Positions 1 to 9,195 of a stretch of 64,000 nucleotides of DNA are shown here, piece by piece. The DNA is taken from positions 124,001-188,000 of the forward strand of contig CAJXLB010000003.1 in NCBI GenBank assembly GCA_913055905.1. Direction: 5' to 3'. A program made the translations under genes and the position numbers. Source of the stretch: an uncultured Winogradskyella sp. (GTDB lineage: Bacteria; Bacteroidota; Bacteroidia; Flavobacteriales; Flavobacteriaceae). The notes beneath the pieces are model-generated. The model ran no database searches and was not told where the DNA came from. It was given only the letters and a program-made list of their open reading frames with translations. Position 1 is the first letter of the stretch. Every line of letters begins with the position of its first letter.

Positions 1-2
1 GC

Positions 3-2126
3 TTTATGATAGACGGTAACGACGGTGGTATGAATATTACACGAGATGGTGGTAAAACATGGCGTTTTATAGGTAACATTCCCGTGGCACAGTTCTATCA
101 TATCGCAGTTGATAATGAAATCCCTTACAATGTCTATGGTGGTATGCAGGATAATGGGTCATGGCGAGGGCCGGCTTATGTTTGGAAATATCAAGGAATT
201 AGGAACAGCTATTGGCAGGAGATTAGTTTTGGCGACGGCTTCGACGTTGTACCAGATAGAGACGATTCGCGTTATGGCTGGTCCATGAGCCAACAAGGCT
301 ATGTAAGTCGTTATGATTGGAAAACAGGAAACAATTATAGCGTTAGACCAACGCATCCAGACCCTGATGTGCAATTGCGCTTTAATTGGAACTCGGCCAT
401 TAATATCGATCCTTTTGACAATAGCACCATTTATTTTGGAAGTCAATTTGTTCATAAATCCACAGACAAAGGTGAAACGTGGACCGTTATTTCTCCCGAT
501 CTTACGACTAACGACCCAGAGAAACAAAAACAATCAGAAAGTGGCGGACTTACCATGGATGCCACAGGTGCTGAAAACCACACCACAATTCTAGTAATAG
601 AACCTTCTCCTGTCGAGAAGGATATGCTCTGGGTTGGCACAGATGATGGACGTGTGCATTACACTACCAATGGTGGTGGAGAATGGATTGATGTGTCTAA
701 AAATCTCAAAGGCTTGCCTGAAGGTAGTTGGATTGCTCAAATAAAGGCTTCAAACAAAAATAAAGGCGAGGCTCTTTTAATTGCCAACGACTACAGACGT
801 TTTAACTACACACCTTACGCATATAGGACCAAGAACTACGGAAAATCTTGGGAACGAATTGTTGATGAAGACGACGTACAAAGCTATACACTAGCCATAG
901 TTGAAGATTTAGAAGAGCCCAACCTCATGTTTTTAGGTACCGATGATGGCCTTTACATTTCCATCGATGCGGGAGAAACATGGACCAAATGGACAGAGGG
1001 TTTCCCAACAACTTCCGTTAAGGATTTGGTTATTCATCCTAGAGAACATGATTTGGTAATTGGTACTTTTGGACGTGCCGCTTGGGTGCTGGACGATATC
1101 AGACCTCTCAGGGAAATTGCCAAGAATAAAGCCGTAATGACTTCTAATATTACTTTATTTGAACCGCCTACTGCCTATCAAGCGGCCTATCAGCAACCTA
1201 CAGGAAGCCGTTTTGGAGCTGATGCCATGTACCACGGTGAAAATCGCAGTGGAGGTGCACGATTCACTTATATGTTCAACAAAAAGGATATGCCTAAAAA
1301 AGAAGAAAAGGAAGAAAATGAGGAAGACAAAGAAGACATGGCATCTGAAAAAGCGGAATCTAAAGTAAATTGGGACTCGCTAACCTTGAAGATTTATGAT
1401 GGTGATCGGCTAATTAGAACCCTAAAGCGAAAAGCACCCAAGGATAATGGCCTTCATAAATGGACGTGGTATATGGATGAAAAAGGTGTTGATTATCCTT
1501 CAAGACGAATTCGAGAGCGAAATAGAGAACCTGGAGGCGTAGACGTTAAACCTGGAACGTACAAGGCTGTTTTACATTATGGAGATATGATGTCCGAAAC
1601 CATGGTAAAAGTAGAATCTGATCCAAGGCTAGATGTGTCGCAAAAGAATATCAACGAAGTCTATGCAGCCCTCAAAGGTTTAGAAAAATTGCAACAGACC
1701 TCAGCAGATGCTGTTAAACAACTCATTGAAAGCAAAACGATAGCTGAAAATTACAGCGAACAACTAAGCAAACTCGATAAGGAGAGCTATAAGGACCAAA
1801 TAAAGGCATCAAAAGAAATGGTTAAATCTATTGACAGTATAGTTGACAAATATCTTGGAAAAAGAGACAGACGTCAAGGGATAACTAGAAGTCCAGAAGT
1901 GACACCTCTACAGCGTTTAGGAACGGCGCGCAGTTATGTAAGTAACAGTCAAACGGGATTAACCTCGACGGAAACCACATTAATCAAACAGGCAAAAGAT
2001 GCCCTGAACGCCTTATTTGAGGAAACAAATACCTTTTTCAATAAGGACTGGACGGAGTATAAAAACAAGATGAGCACTTTGAAGCTAGACCCTTTTAAAC
2101 CGACTGAAACTTTCAGTATCGATTAA
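3..2126 (+). CDS. BNR/sortilin-type beta-propeller protein (5' end outside window)
   Basis: This is the C-terminal 700 or so residues of a large, probably exported glycosyl-hydrolase-like (VPS10/sortilin N-domain) protein. Asp-box (BNR) repeats of the form S/T-x-D-x-G-x-T-W recur: TRDGGKTW, STDKGETW, TTNGGGEW, TKNYGKSW and SIDAGETW. A charged Lys/Glu linker near residues 430-450 separates the propeller from a C-terminal region with a beta domain and a helical tail. The reading frame is open to the window edge and the first visible residues sit inside a propeller blade, so the methionine at position 6 is probably internal. Family members are usually secreted and about 1,000 residues long. The substrate is unknown; naming an enzymatic activity would be a guess. 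Confidence 0.85.
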   Translation, partial: FMIDGNDGGMNITRDGGKTWRFIGNIPVAQFYHIAVDNEIPYNVYGGMQDNGSWRGPAYVWKYQGIRNSYWQEISFGDGFDVVPDRDDSRYGWSMSQQGYVSRYDWKTGNNYSVRPTHPDPDVQLRFNWNSAINIDPFDNSTIYFGSQFVHKSTDKGETWTVISPDLTTNDPEKQKQSESGGLTMDATGAENHTTILVIEPSPVEKDMLWVGTDDGRVHYTTNGGGEWIDVSKNLKGLPEGSWIAQIKASNKNKGEALLIANDYRRFNYTPYAYRTKNYGKSWERIVDEDDVQSYTLAIVEDLEEPNLMFLGTDDGLYISIDAGETWTKWTEGFPTTSVKDLVIHPREHDLVIGTFGRAAWVLDDIRPLREIAKNKAVMTSNITLFEPPTAYQAAYQQPTGSRFGADAMYHGENRSGGARFTYMFNKKDMPKKEEKEENEEDKEDMASEKAESKVNWDSLTLKIYDGDRLIRTLKRKAPKDNGLHKWTWYMDEKGVDYPSRRIRERNREPGGVDVKPGTYKAVLHYGDMMSETMVKVESDPRLDVSQKNINEVYAALKGLEKLQQTSADAVKQLIESKTIAENYSEQLSKLDKESYKDQIKASKEMVKSIDSIVDKYLGKRDRRQGITRSPEVTPLQRLGTARSYVSNSQTGLTSTETTLIKQAKDALNALFEETNTFFNKDWTEYKNKMSTLKLDPFKPTETFSID

Positions 2127-2145
2127 GTTTAAAACAACAAATAAC

Positions 2146-2187
2146 GACCGTCTAACATCACTACAAGTGATATAGGCGGTTTTTTTA
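2146..2187. terminator. Bidirectional hairpin terminator
   Basis: ACCGTCTA pairs with TAGGCGGT (one G-T pair), with an inner ATCACT/AGTGAT stem, and a run of seven T follows on the plus strand. It lies between two converging genes and overlaps the stop codon of the minus-strand dehydrogenase. Confidence 0.75.
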
Positions 2188-3339
2188 TTTATATGCCTTA
2201 AGTTCTGAAATAGAAGCTACGCCAAGTTGTACCATATTGTTTTTAAAGTCATCACTTAAAATATTTATGACGTGGTCTGCCCCATATTTCCCTATGGCGG
2301 CAATACCATATAAAAACGGCCGACCGAGCATAACAAAATCAGCACCGAGATAAAGGGCTTTCATAATATCCAGACCTGTTCGTACACCGCTATCAAAAAT
2401 AATTGGGACTTGGCCACCCACCATAGCAGCTATGTCTGGTAATGCCACAATGGATGCTGGGGCACCGTTGAATTGTCTTCCGCCATGGTTGGACACCCAA
2501 ATTCCGTCCAACCCAATATCAATGGCTTTTTGTGCATCATCAGGGTGTAAAACCCCTTTAATCACCGTTGGACCGTCCCATATGGATTTCAACTGTTCGC
2601 AATAATCCCAATCTAATGTTCCTCCCAACCGATTACCCACAAAACCACTTACAAACTTAAAATCGGTGTTTTCTGTGTAAGATTCAACCGTTCTTAGCCT
2701 AGGTAATCCATGTCGAAGCGTGTCGTAGGACCAAACAGGATGCGTAAGTCCTTGCCATATTAGTTTTGGTGTTATTTTTGGTGGCATTGTCAATCCAGCG
2801 CGCTTCGTTCGTTCCCTTCTGCTTGCCATAGGCACATCTGCGGTGATAACCAAAGTGTGAAACCCTGCTGACTTGGCTCTAGACAAAATCGACGCTGCCA
2901 ACTCCATTTCTTTTGGCGGGTACAGTTGAAACCATCCGTTAGAACCTACTAAAGGGCCTATCGTTTCCGGTGTTTCTGTAGCTACTGTACTTAGACAGAA
3001 CGGAATGTTATTACTGTTTGCAGAAGCAGCCAAATAATGTTCTGATTTTGGCCAAATCAATCCCGTTAGCCCAACAGGAGCAATACCTATTGGGCAGGCA
3101 TAGGAACGACCAAACAAGTTTGTATTAATGTCCGCCTCTAGGTTTCCCTTACAAAATCTTGGTGTAAAGGTTATAGTTTCAAAAGCATTTCTATTGCGCT
3201 GAAGTAATCTTTCTGTACCTGTACCAGATTCCAAATACTCCCACGAGACATGAGGCAATCTGCTCTTGGCCTTCTTCGCCAAATCGTCAATTGCAGGAAA
3301 TCTGTTGGAATAGTACGCTTTATAGTTATGGTAAGACAT
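2185..3339 (-). CDS. FMN-dependent alpha-hydroxyacid dehydrogenase (lactate dehydrogenase-like)
   Basis: This belongs to the FMN-dependent alpha-hydroxyacid oxidase/dehydrogenase family (LldD, glycolate oxidase), which oxidises L-2-hydroxyacids such as L-lactate to 2-oxoacids. The 384 residues match the usual family length. Near residue 280 the signature SNHGGRQ carries the catalytic histidine and a substrate-binding arginine. It is followed by FDSGVRTG and LGADFVMLGRPFLYG, the FMN phosphate-binding part of the TIM barrel. The N-terminal region with WEYLESGTGTE is also typical. Substrate specificity cannot be told from the sequence. The gene begins 10 bases after the Fnr-like regulator gene on the same strand, so the two may be co-transcribed. 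Confidence 0.9.
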   Translation of the reverse strand: MSYHNYKAYYSNRFPAIDDLAKKAKSRLPHVSWEYLESGTGTERLLQRNRNAFETITFTPRFCKGNLEADINTNLFGRSYACPIGIAPVGLTGLIWPKSEHYLAASANSNNIPFCLSTVATETPETIGPLVGSNGWFQLYPPKEMELAASILSRAKSAGFHTLVITADVPMASRRERTKRAGLTMPPKITPKLIWQGLTHPVWSYDTLRHGLPRLRTVESYTENTDFKFVSGFVGNRLGGTLDWDYCEQLKSIWDGPTVIKGVLHPDDAQKAIDIGLDGIWVSNHGGRQFNGAPASIVALPDIAAMVGGQVPIIFDSGVRTGLDIMKALYLGADFVMLGRPFLYGIAAIGKYGADHVINILSDDFKNNMVQLGVASISELKAYK

Positions 3340-3349
3340 TAAAATGACA

Positions 3350-4027
3350 TTATTCCATCCACTTTAATGCTACATAGTCTTCAATCTTAATCTGTTTACC
3401 TTTTGTGGAAATAATACCTTCTTTCTTAAACTGGGATAAAATCCGTATGGCAGATTCTGTAGCCGTACCAACAATGCTGGCATAATCTTCCCTTGAAATA
3501 ACAATACTAAGGTAGCCATCATCATCAGTGCCAAAATTGTCATGAATATACATAAGAATCTCCGCCATGCGACGTTTCACGGACTTTTGTGCCATACTTA
3601 CCAAGGACTGATCGGATTCCTTTAAATCCTCTGCCATGGTTTTTAGTACATCCATCGTAAATTTTGGATTCTTATTAAGATCATCCATTATTTCACTCTT
3701 TGGAATAAAACACATTTCCATGTCGTTTAACGCCACCGCACTAAGATTGGTCTTTTGTTCGGTAACTAAAGAGCGTTTACCTAAAAGTCCACCTTTAACC
3801 ACAAGCTTTACAACCTGATCTTTACCATTTTCACTAAGCTTTGTGAGTTTACAGACACCGGATTTAACACAGTATACACCGTTTAGAGTTTCTCCTTCTT
3901 CAAAAATTACCTGACCTTTTTTGAAGATTTTACCAGTTTTGCACGCCGAAACGCGCATTAATTCTTCCCTTGACAAAGATTTTAACGAATTAAATTCTCT
4001 GACAATGCAAGATTCGCATTTGCTCAT
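3350..4027 (-). CDS. Crp/Fnr family transcription regulator, probable oxygen sensor
   Basis: A 225-residue regulator with an N-terminal cyclic-nucleotide-type beta-roll and a C-terminal winged helix (residues about 150-225). It begins with a Cys4-x2-Cys7 pair in the position of E. coli Fnr C20/C23. Cys106 in MEMCFIPKSEIMDDL aligns with Fnr C122. The third Fnr ligand, C29, aligns with Asn13, but Cys29, Cys53 and Cys59 are available nearby. The recognition helix reads TESAIR where Fnr has VETISR: the Glu and Arg are kept and the Ser is lost. It is divergent from ccoI and shares a palindromic operator with it. I infer that it activates the cbb3 and hemN promoters under low oxygen. The iron-sulphur cluster is inferred, not shown. 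Confidence 0.88.
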   Translation of the reverse strand: MSKCESCIVREFNSLKSLSREELMRVSACKTGKIFKKGQVIFEEGETLNGVYCVKSGVCKLTKLSENGKDQVVKLVVKGGLLGKRSLVTEQKTNLSAVALNDMEMCFIPKSEIMDDLNKNPKFTMDVLKTMAEDLKESDQSLVSMAQKSVKRRMAEILMYIHDNFGTDDDGYLSIVISREDYASIVGTATESAIRILSQFKKEGIISTKGKQIKIEDYVALKWME

Positions 4028-4048
4028 ACCTAATTGATTTAGTTGTTA

Positions 4049-4056
4049 TAAATATA
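4049..4056 (-). promoter_or_regulatory. Probable -7 box of the Crp/Fnr gene
   Basis: On the minus strand this reads TATATTTA, one base from TAnnTTTG. The start it implies (about 4043) places the shared palindrome at 4065-4078 near -28, over the -33 region. That position suggests autorepression. Inference only. Confidence 0.4.
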
Positions 4057-4064
4057 ACTAAAAG

Positions 4065-4108
4065 ATGACAAATATCATATTTTAATTTTACACAAAGGAC
4101 AACATTTG
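4065..4108 (+). promoter_or_regulatory. Fnr-like operator plus -7 box upstream of ccoI
   Basis: The operator ATGACA-AA-TATCAT (4065-4078) is a palindrome with one mismatch. A -7 box, AACATTTG (7 of 8 to TAnnTTTG), starts at 4101, exactly 36 bases after the operator starts. With transcription starting near 4113 the operator is centred at about -41.5, the class II activator position. There is no -33 box, as expected for an activator-dependent promoter. Confidence 0.72.
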
Positions 4109-4137
4109 CACTTAGGTATATTAGAGCAAATTGTTAT

Positions 4138-6513
4138 ATGAAAGATTCCACTTGTTTTCATTGTGGAGATAAATGTGGTGAAAATCCCATTCGTTTTCAA
4201 GAAAAATCCTTCTGCTGTAATGGTTGTAAAACGGTTTTCGAAATATTTAGCGAAAATGATTTAACCTGTTATTACGACCTGCAAAATGCTCCTGGTTCCG
4301 TCCCAAAAGAAATTGAAGGTAAATACGACTTTTTATCCCAAGACAATATTGTTGATAAATTAACTGAATTTAGGAGTGAGTCTGTTGAAATCGCCACTTT
4401 ATACATTCCTCATATTCACTGTAGTTCTTGTATCTGGATTTTAGAGAACCTCAACAAGCTTAATCCAAATATTAGTGACTCCATTGTCAATTTTGGCAAA
4501 AAAACAGTCAGGGTTACTTATGATCCGGCTAAAACAAGCCTAAAGGAAGTTGTTCTTCTATTGAGCTCAATAGGTTATGAACCCTACATTAGCCTCGATG
4601 ATTTTAAGTCTGTTCAAAAACAAGTTAATCGTTCTTTAATTTATAAACTAGGTGTTGCAGGTTTTGGCTTTGGAAATATTATGTTCTTGTCCTTTCCAGA
4701 ATATTTTGAGGTGAATGAATTCTGGCTAGAACAGTATAAGCATATGTTCCGTTGGATCATGTTTGCTTTGTCAGTACCTATTGTATTTTATTCGGCGCAA
4801 GATTATTTCGTTTCGGCATATAAAGGTTTAAAAGCGCGCTTGTTAAACATTGATGTTCCGATAGCTCTGGGTATAAGTGTATTATTTATTCGAAGTACTG
4901 CTGAAATCGCCTTCGATTTGGGTTCAGGTTTTTTTGACAGCTTGGCGGGTCTGGTATTTTTTCTTTTGGTAGGTAAATTTTTTCAGCAAAAAACTTATGC
5001 TTTTCTATCTTTTGAACGCGACTACAAATCGTACTTCCCTATTGCGATAACAAAAATCAACAAAGACGGAAGCGAAGAATCCATTCAAGTTTACGATATC
5101 AAAAAGGGAGACCGATTGTTAATTAGGAATGAAGAACTCATTCCCGTAGATGGAGTGCTCATAAACGGAAGAGGAAAAATAGACTACAGTTTTGTAACTG
5201 GAGAATCTCAAGCCGTGACCAAAAAATCTGGTGATAAGGTTTTTGCGGGAGGTAAACAAACCAATGGCATTATAGAGTTAGAAGCTTTAAAATCAGTAGA
5301 GCAAAGTTACCTTACCCAATTATGGTCCAATGATGTTTTCAACAAAGAAAAAGATGAGGGCTTTACCAACATAACCAACGCTATAAGTAAGCATTTTACC
5401 CTTATTGTCCTTGGTATTGCACTCGTTTCTACAACGTATTGGTTACTCACCGATGCCTCCAAGGCTATGAATGTATTTACAGCAGTTTTAATTATTGCAT
5501 GCCCTTGTGCTATTGCACTTTCTGCGCCTTTTACCTTTGGAAATTTGCTAAGAATATTCGGCAAACTCAAATTCTACATAAAAAACGCTAGTGTCATAGA
5601 GAGGTTAGCCCATATCAATACAATTGTTTTCGATAAAACGGGCACACTTACATCCAATAAAAAAAGTCAGGCCGTTTACGATGGTGAAGAACTCAACACT
5701 ACCGAAGCCTTGGTACTCAAAAACACATTAAGAGGGTCTAATCATCCCTTAAGCCGCACTTTATATGACATTTTAGAAGAACATGATATCATAACACTCG
5801 ATACATTTGAAGAGTACGTTGGTAAAGGAATAGAAGCCAAACATAACAATACAGCTCTTAAGATTGGATCAGCTGATTTTGTGGGAGGTGAGCGTGAACA
5901 AAACGCTTTAAACACAACGGTTCACATCAGTAGTAATAATAATTACAAAGGAAAATACACCTTTTACAACAGCTATAGAAAAGGCGTAGCGAAGTTATTC
6001 AATACGTTGAAAAATCATTTTGATTTGGTAATACTTTCGGGCGATAATGAAGGAGAACGCAACAATCTAAAGAAACTATTGCCTGGGAAAACCAAGCTTA
6101 TATTCAACCAAAAACCAGAGGATAAGTTAGATTATATTCAATACCACCAGTCTGAAGGTGCAAAAGTCCTTATGGTAGGCGATGGTCTAAATGACGCTGG
6201 TGCTTTAGCTCAGAGTGATGTAGGCATTGCCATATCCGAAGACATCAATGTTTTTTCGCCAGCTTGTGATGCCATTCTTGACGCTTCAAAACTTAAATAT
6301 TTAGATAGATATCTAGGCGCTGCAAAAACTGCTATTAAAATCATTAAATGGAGTTTTGCCCTGTCGTTTATATATAATGTGGTAGGGCTCTATTTTGCGG
6401 TTACGGGACAATTAGCTCCTGTAATAGCGGCTATTCTAATGCCTTTAAGCTCCATTAGCATTGTAATTTTTACCACTGTTTGCACCAATATTTTGGGACG
6501 AAGATTAAAATAA
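4138..6513 (+). CDS. ccoI: Copper-translocating P-type ATPase for cbb3 oxidase assembly (CcoI/FixI)
   Basis: A P1B-type ATPase of 791 residues that moves copper across the inner membrane, in this family to load the CuB site of cbb3 oxidase. The N-terminus has a cysteine-rich metal-binding segment (Cys6, 9, 13, 26, 27, 30) followed by a heavy-metal-associated domain with Cys95-x2-Cys98. The membrane copper site CPC is at 455-457, the phosphorylated aspartate of DKTGT at 499, and the hinge motif GDGLNDA near 680. The extended Cys-rich N-terminus and the location directly upstream of ccoS-ccoNO point to CcoI rather than a general copper exporter. It has its own Fnr-type promoter. Confidence 0.93.
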   Translation: MKDSTCFHCGDKCGENPIRFQEKSFCCNGCKTVFEIFSENDLTCYYDLQNAPGSVPKEIEGKYDFLSQDNIVDKLTEFRSESVEIATLYIPHIHCSSCIWILENLNKLNPNISDSIVNFGKKTVRVTYDPAKTSLKEVVLLLSSIGYEPYISLDDFKSVQKQVNRSLIYKLGVAGFGFGNIMFLSFPEYFEVNEFWLEQYKHMFRWIMFALSVPIVFYSAQDYFVSAYKGLKARLLNIDVPIALGISVLFIRSTAEIAFDLGSGFFDSLAGLVFFLLVGKFFQQKTYAFLSFERDYKSYFPIAITKINKDGSEESIQVYDIKKGDRLLIRNEELIPVDGVLINGRGKIDYSFVTGESQAVTKKSGDKVFAGGKQTNGIIELEALKSVEQSYLTQLWSNDVFNKEKDEGFTNITNAISKHFTLIVLGIALVSTTYWLLTDASKAMNVFTAVLIIACPCAIALSAPFTFGNLLRIFGKLKFYIKNASVIERLAHINTIVFDKTGTLTSNKKSQAVYDGEELNTTEALVLKNTLRGSNHPLSRTLYDILEEHDIITLDTFEEYVGKGIEAKHNNTALKIGSADFVGGEREQNALNTTVHISSNNNYKGKYTFYNSYRKGVAKLFNTLKNHFDLVILSGDNEGERNNLKKLLPGKTKLIFNQKPEDKLDYIQYHQSEGAKVLMVGDGLNDAGALAQSDVGIAISEDINVFSPACDAILDASKLKYLDRYLGAAKTAIKIIKWSFALSFIYNVVGLYFAVTGQLAPVIAAILMPLSSISIVIFTTVCTNILGRRLK

Positions 6514-6523
6514 ATAAAGTGAT

Positions 6524-6567
6524 ATGACAAATGTCATGTTTTAGATATGAACACAAGAGTATTTTTG
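6524..6567 (+). promoter_or_regulatory. Fnr-like operator plus -7 box upstream of ccoS
   Basis: The operator ATGACA-AA-TGTCAT (6524-6537) is a perfect palindrome. The -7 box TATTTTTG (6560-6567) matches TAnnTTTG fully and again starts 36 bases after the operator. Transcription would start near 6572, 16 bases before the ccoS start codon. This is the best copy of the four sites in the window. Confidence 0.8.
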
Positions 6568-6587
6568 AACCATAACTTCAATTAGGT

Positions 6588-6773
6588 ATGAGCGTTATAT
6601 ACATTGTTTTAACGGTAAGTGTTATCGTTGGTGTAGGTTTTTTTATTGTTTTTTTACTGGCCGTAAAGTCTGGACAATACGATGACAGCTACACACCATC
6701 GGTGCGCGTTCTTTTTGAAGACGAACTCGTAAAGGATAAAACTAAACAATCGATAAAATCAAAAACTGACTAA
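6588..6773 (+). CDS. ccoS: cbb3-type cytochrome oxidase assembly protein CcoS
   Basis: A 61-residue protein with one N-terminal membrane segment (about residues 4-26) and a short acidic tail. This fits CcoS, a small factor needed for cofactor insertion into cbb3 oxidase. The family hallmark is a single helix followed by a stretch such as SGQYDD, seen here at about residues 28-33. It is the first gene of the ccoS-NO-Q-P-G-fixH run and lies 10 bases before ccoNO. Its size and position make the call firm although little of such a short protein is conserved. Confidence 0.88.
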   Translation: MSVIYIVLTVSVIVGVGFFIVFLLAVKSGQYDDSYTPSVRVLFEDELVKDKTKQSIKSKTD

Positions 6774-6783
6774 TTTTTTTAAT

Positions 6784-9000
6784 ATGGAAATGCAACAATT
6801 TTACTACGATAATAAAATCGTAAAAAAATTCCTCTACGCCACCATACTATGGGGAGTCGTTGGGATGCTCGTTGGCTTACTGCTAGCGTACATGTTTTTA
6901 TTCCCCAATGTAACGGATGGAATATCCTGGCTAAGTTTTGGCCGTCTTAGACCGCTTCATACAAATGCTGTCATTTTCGCCTTTGTTGGAAACGCCATTT
7001 TTGCAGGTGTCTATTATTCACTACAGCGTTTGCTCAAAGCAAGAATGTTCAGTGATTTTTTAAGTAACCTAAATTTTTGGGGCTGGCAATTAATTATCGT
7101 AGGCGCAGCGCTCACGCTTCCTCTAGGATATACAACCTCAAAGGAATATGCCGAGTTGGAATGGCCTTTTGATATTGCAATCGCATTGATTTGGGTCGCT
7201 TTTGGCGTTAATATGATAGGTACAATTCTTAAGCGTCGCCAGCGCCATTTGTATGTTGCTATTTGGTTCTATATCGCCACGTTTGTAACCGTTGCAGTAC
7301 TCCATATTTTTAACAGCTTGGAACTTCCAGTAAGCGGACTTAAGAGTTATTCCGTCTATGCTGGTGTTCAAGATGCCTTAGTCCAATGGTGGTATGGGCA
7401 TAATGCCGTGGCATTTTTCTTAACCACACCATTCCTAGGTCTAATGTATTACTTTGTGCCTAAAGCAGCTAATAGACCCGTTTACTCTTACAGACTGTCT
7501 ATAGTTCACTTTTGGTCGCTCATATTTATTTACATCTGGGCAGGACCGCACCACTTACTATATACAGCCTTACCAGAATGGGCTCAGCACCTAGGTGTTG
7601 CATTCTCTGTAATGCTTATTGCACCATCTTGGGGTGGTATGATAAACGGTTTGTTAACCTTACGAGGCGCTTGGGATAAAGTGAGAACAGACCCAGTTCT
7701 CAAGTTCATGGTTGTAGCCATTACGGGTTACGGTATGGCAACTTTTGAGGGCCCAATGTTATCACTGAAAAATGTAAATGCCATTGCCCACTTTACCGAT
7801 TGGATTATTGCTCACGTTCACGTAGGCGCTTTAGCTTGGAACGGGTTCTTGGCCTTTGGTATGATCTATTGGCTAATACCGCGATTATTTAAAACTAAAC
7901 TACATTCCGTAGGTCTTGCAAATCTGCATTTCTGGGTAGGAACACTCGGTATAATTTTATATGCACTACCAATGTACGTTGCTGGTTTCACCCAAGCTAG
8001 TATGTGGAAGCAGTTTAACCCAGACGGTACTTTAGTTTACGGTAACTTCCTAGAAACCGTAACTGAAATTATACCTATGTATTGGATGAGAGCCATTGGA
8101 GGTACCTTGTACATTACGGGTATGCTTGTGCTTGTGTACAACGTCATAATGACAATTGTTAAGTCCGATTCTAAAGTAACCGATGAGCTTGCTGAGGCAC
8201 CAGCACTTAAGCGTGTTTCTAAATCTCGGGTTGCCGGTGAAGGATGGCACACATGGTTGGAGAGAAAACCAGTATTGTTAACCATATATGCAACGATTGC
8301 CATATTGATAGGTGGAATTGTTCAAATTATACCAACCTTGGTGGTTGAGTCTAATATCCCTACCATAAGCAGTGTGAAACCTTATACACCATTAGAACTT
8401 GAAGGTCGTGACATTTACATCCGAGAAGGCTGTGTAGGTTGTCATTCGCAAATGATAAGACCTTTTAGAAGTGAGGTTGAACGTTACGACTGGACTTCGG
8501 ACAAGCAGTACTCCAAAGCTGGGGAGTATGTCTATGACCATCCATTCCTTTGGGGCAGCAAGCGTACAGGACCAGACTTGCACCGAGTTGGAGGTAAATA
8601 TTCCGATAACTGGCATTTTAACCATATGTACGATCCTCAGAGCACCTCTAGTGGTTCCATTATGCCATCTTACAAGTGGCTCATCGTTGGAAAAGGTGCG
8701 GAACTTGATAAGTCTATGACCGAAAAGAAAATGGAGACCATGGTTAAGCTTGGTGTACCATACACGGAAGAAGACATAGCCAACGCCCAAGCCTCAATGC
8801 TTGAGCAAGGTACACAGATAGAGAAAAATCTATATAGCGATCCTGACTTTGTTGCGTCTTATGAAGCCGATAAAGCAGCAGGTGGTGAAGATTTTGTTGA
8901 AATGCGAAACCGAGAAATCGTTGCAATTATTGCTTACCTACAACGACTGGGTACAGACATTAAAGTGAAGGATGACGAAAATATAACCGCTCAAAATTAA
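6784..9000 (+). CDS. ccoN: cbb3 cytochrome c oxidase, fused subunits I and II (CcoN-CcoO)
   Basis: The catalytic core of the high-affinity terminal oxidase, which reduces O2 to water and pumps protons. Residues 1 to about 475 form CcoN with around twelve membrane helices. Visible ligands are His59 and His346 (haem b), His206, His256 and His257 (CuB) and His344 (haem b3). The C-terminal part is CcoO, a membrane-anchored cytochrome c with Cys550-x2-Cys553-His554. In proteobacteria these are two genes; the 738-residue fusion is common in Bacteroidetes. There is no frameshift or internal stop at the junction (about residues 480-510). The gene is followed after 6 bases by ccoQ. Confidence 0.95.
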   Translation: MEMQQFYYDNKIVKKFLYATILWGVVGMLVGLLLAYMFLFPNVTDGISWLSFGRLRPLHTNAVIFAFVGNAIFAGVYYSLQRLLKARMFSDFLSNLNFWGWQLIIVGAALTLPLGYTTSKEYAELEWPFDIAIALIWVAFGVNMIGTILKRRQRHLYVAIWFYIATFVTVAVLHIFNSLELPVSGLKSYSVYAGVQDALVQWWYGHNAVAFFLTTPFLGLMYYFVPKAANRPVYSYRLSIVHFWSLIFIYIWAGPHHLLYTALPEWAQHLGVAFSVMLIAPSWGGMINGLLTLRGAWDKVRTDPVLKFMVVAITGYGMATFEGPMLSLKNVNAIAHFTDWIIAHVHVGALAWNGFLAFGMIYWLIPRLFKTKLHSVGLANLHFWVGTLGIILYALPMYVAGFTQASMWKQFNPDGTLVYGNFLETVTEIIPMYWMRAIGGTLYITGMLVLVYNVIMTIVKSDSKVTDELAEAPALKRVSKSRVAGEGWHTWLERKPVLLTIYATIAILIGGIVQIIPTLVVESNIPTISSVKPYTPLELEGRDIYIREGCVGCHSQMIRPFRSEVERYDWTSDKQYSKAGEYVYDHPFLWGSKRTGPDLHRVGGKYSDNWHFNHMYDPQSTSSGSIMPSYKWLIVGKGAELDKSMTEKKMETMVKLGVPYTEEDIANAQASMLEQGTQIEKNLYSDPDFVASYEADKAAGGEDFVEMRNREIVAIIAYLQRLGTDIKVKDDENITAQN

Positions 9001-9006
9001 ATCGCC

Positions 9007-9195
9007 ATGCTAAAATTTGTAAAACATCATATGGAGAGTATAACTGGGATAGAAATATACCCTATAATCTCCTTGCTCATATTTTTCATCTTCTTTGTAG
9101 TTCTATTCTACTGGGTAATTACTGCGAAAAAAGACTATATCAATAAAGTGAGCCAAATACCATTAGAAAACCAACAAAACGACACACTATCATGA
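9007..9195 (+). CDS. ccoQ: Small cbb3 oxidase subunit, CcoQ-like
   Basis: A 62-residue protein with one membrane helix (about residues 17-38) and a polar C-terminal tail. Size, topology and position between ccoNO and ccoP fit CcoQ/FixQ, a small subunit that stabilises the oxidase. Sequence conservation in this family is low, so the name rests mainly on gene order. Its stop codon overlaps the ccoP start by 4 bases (ATGA), which suggests coupled translation. Confidence 0.75.
   Translation: MLKFVKHHMESITGIEIYPIISLLIFFIFFVVLFYWVITAKKDYINKVSQIPLENQQNDTLS

Noticed and set aside
159-533. Long minus-strand frame inside the BNR protein gene, and similar antisense frames elsewhere (for example 8392-8790, 34506-34859, 59652-60032)
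   Set aside because: They are shadows of strongly supported genes, with no family match and poor residue composition.
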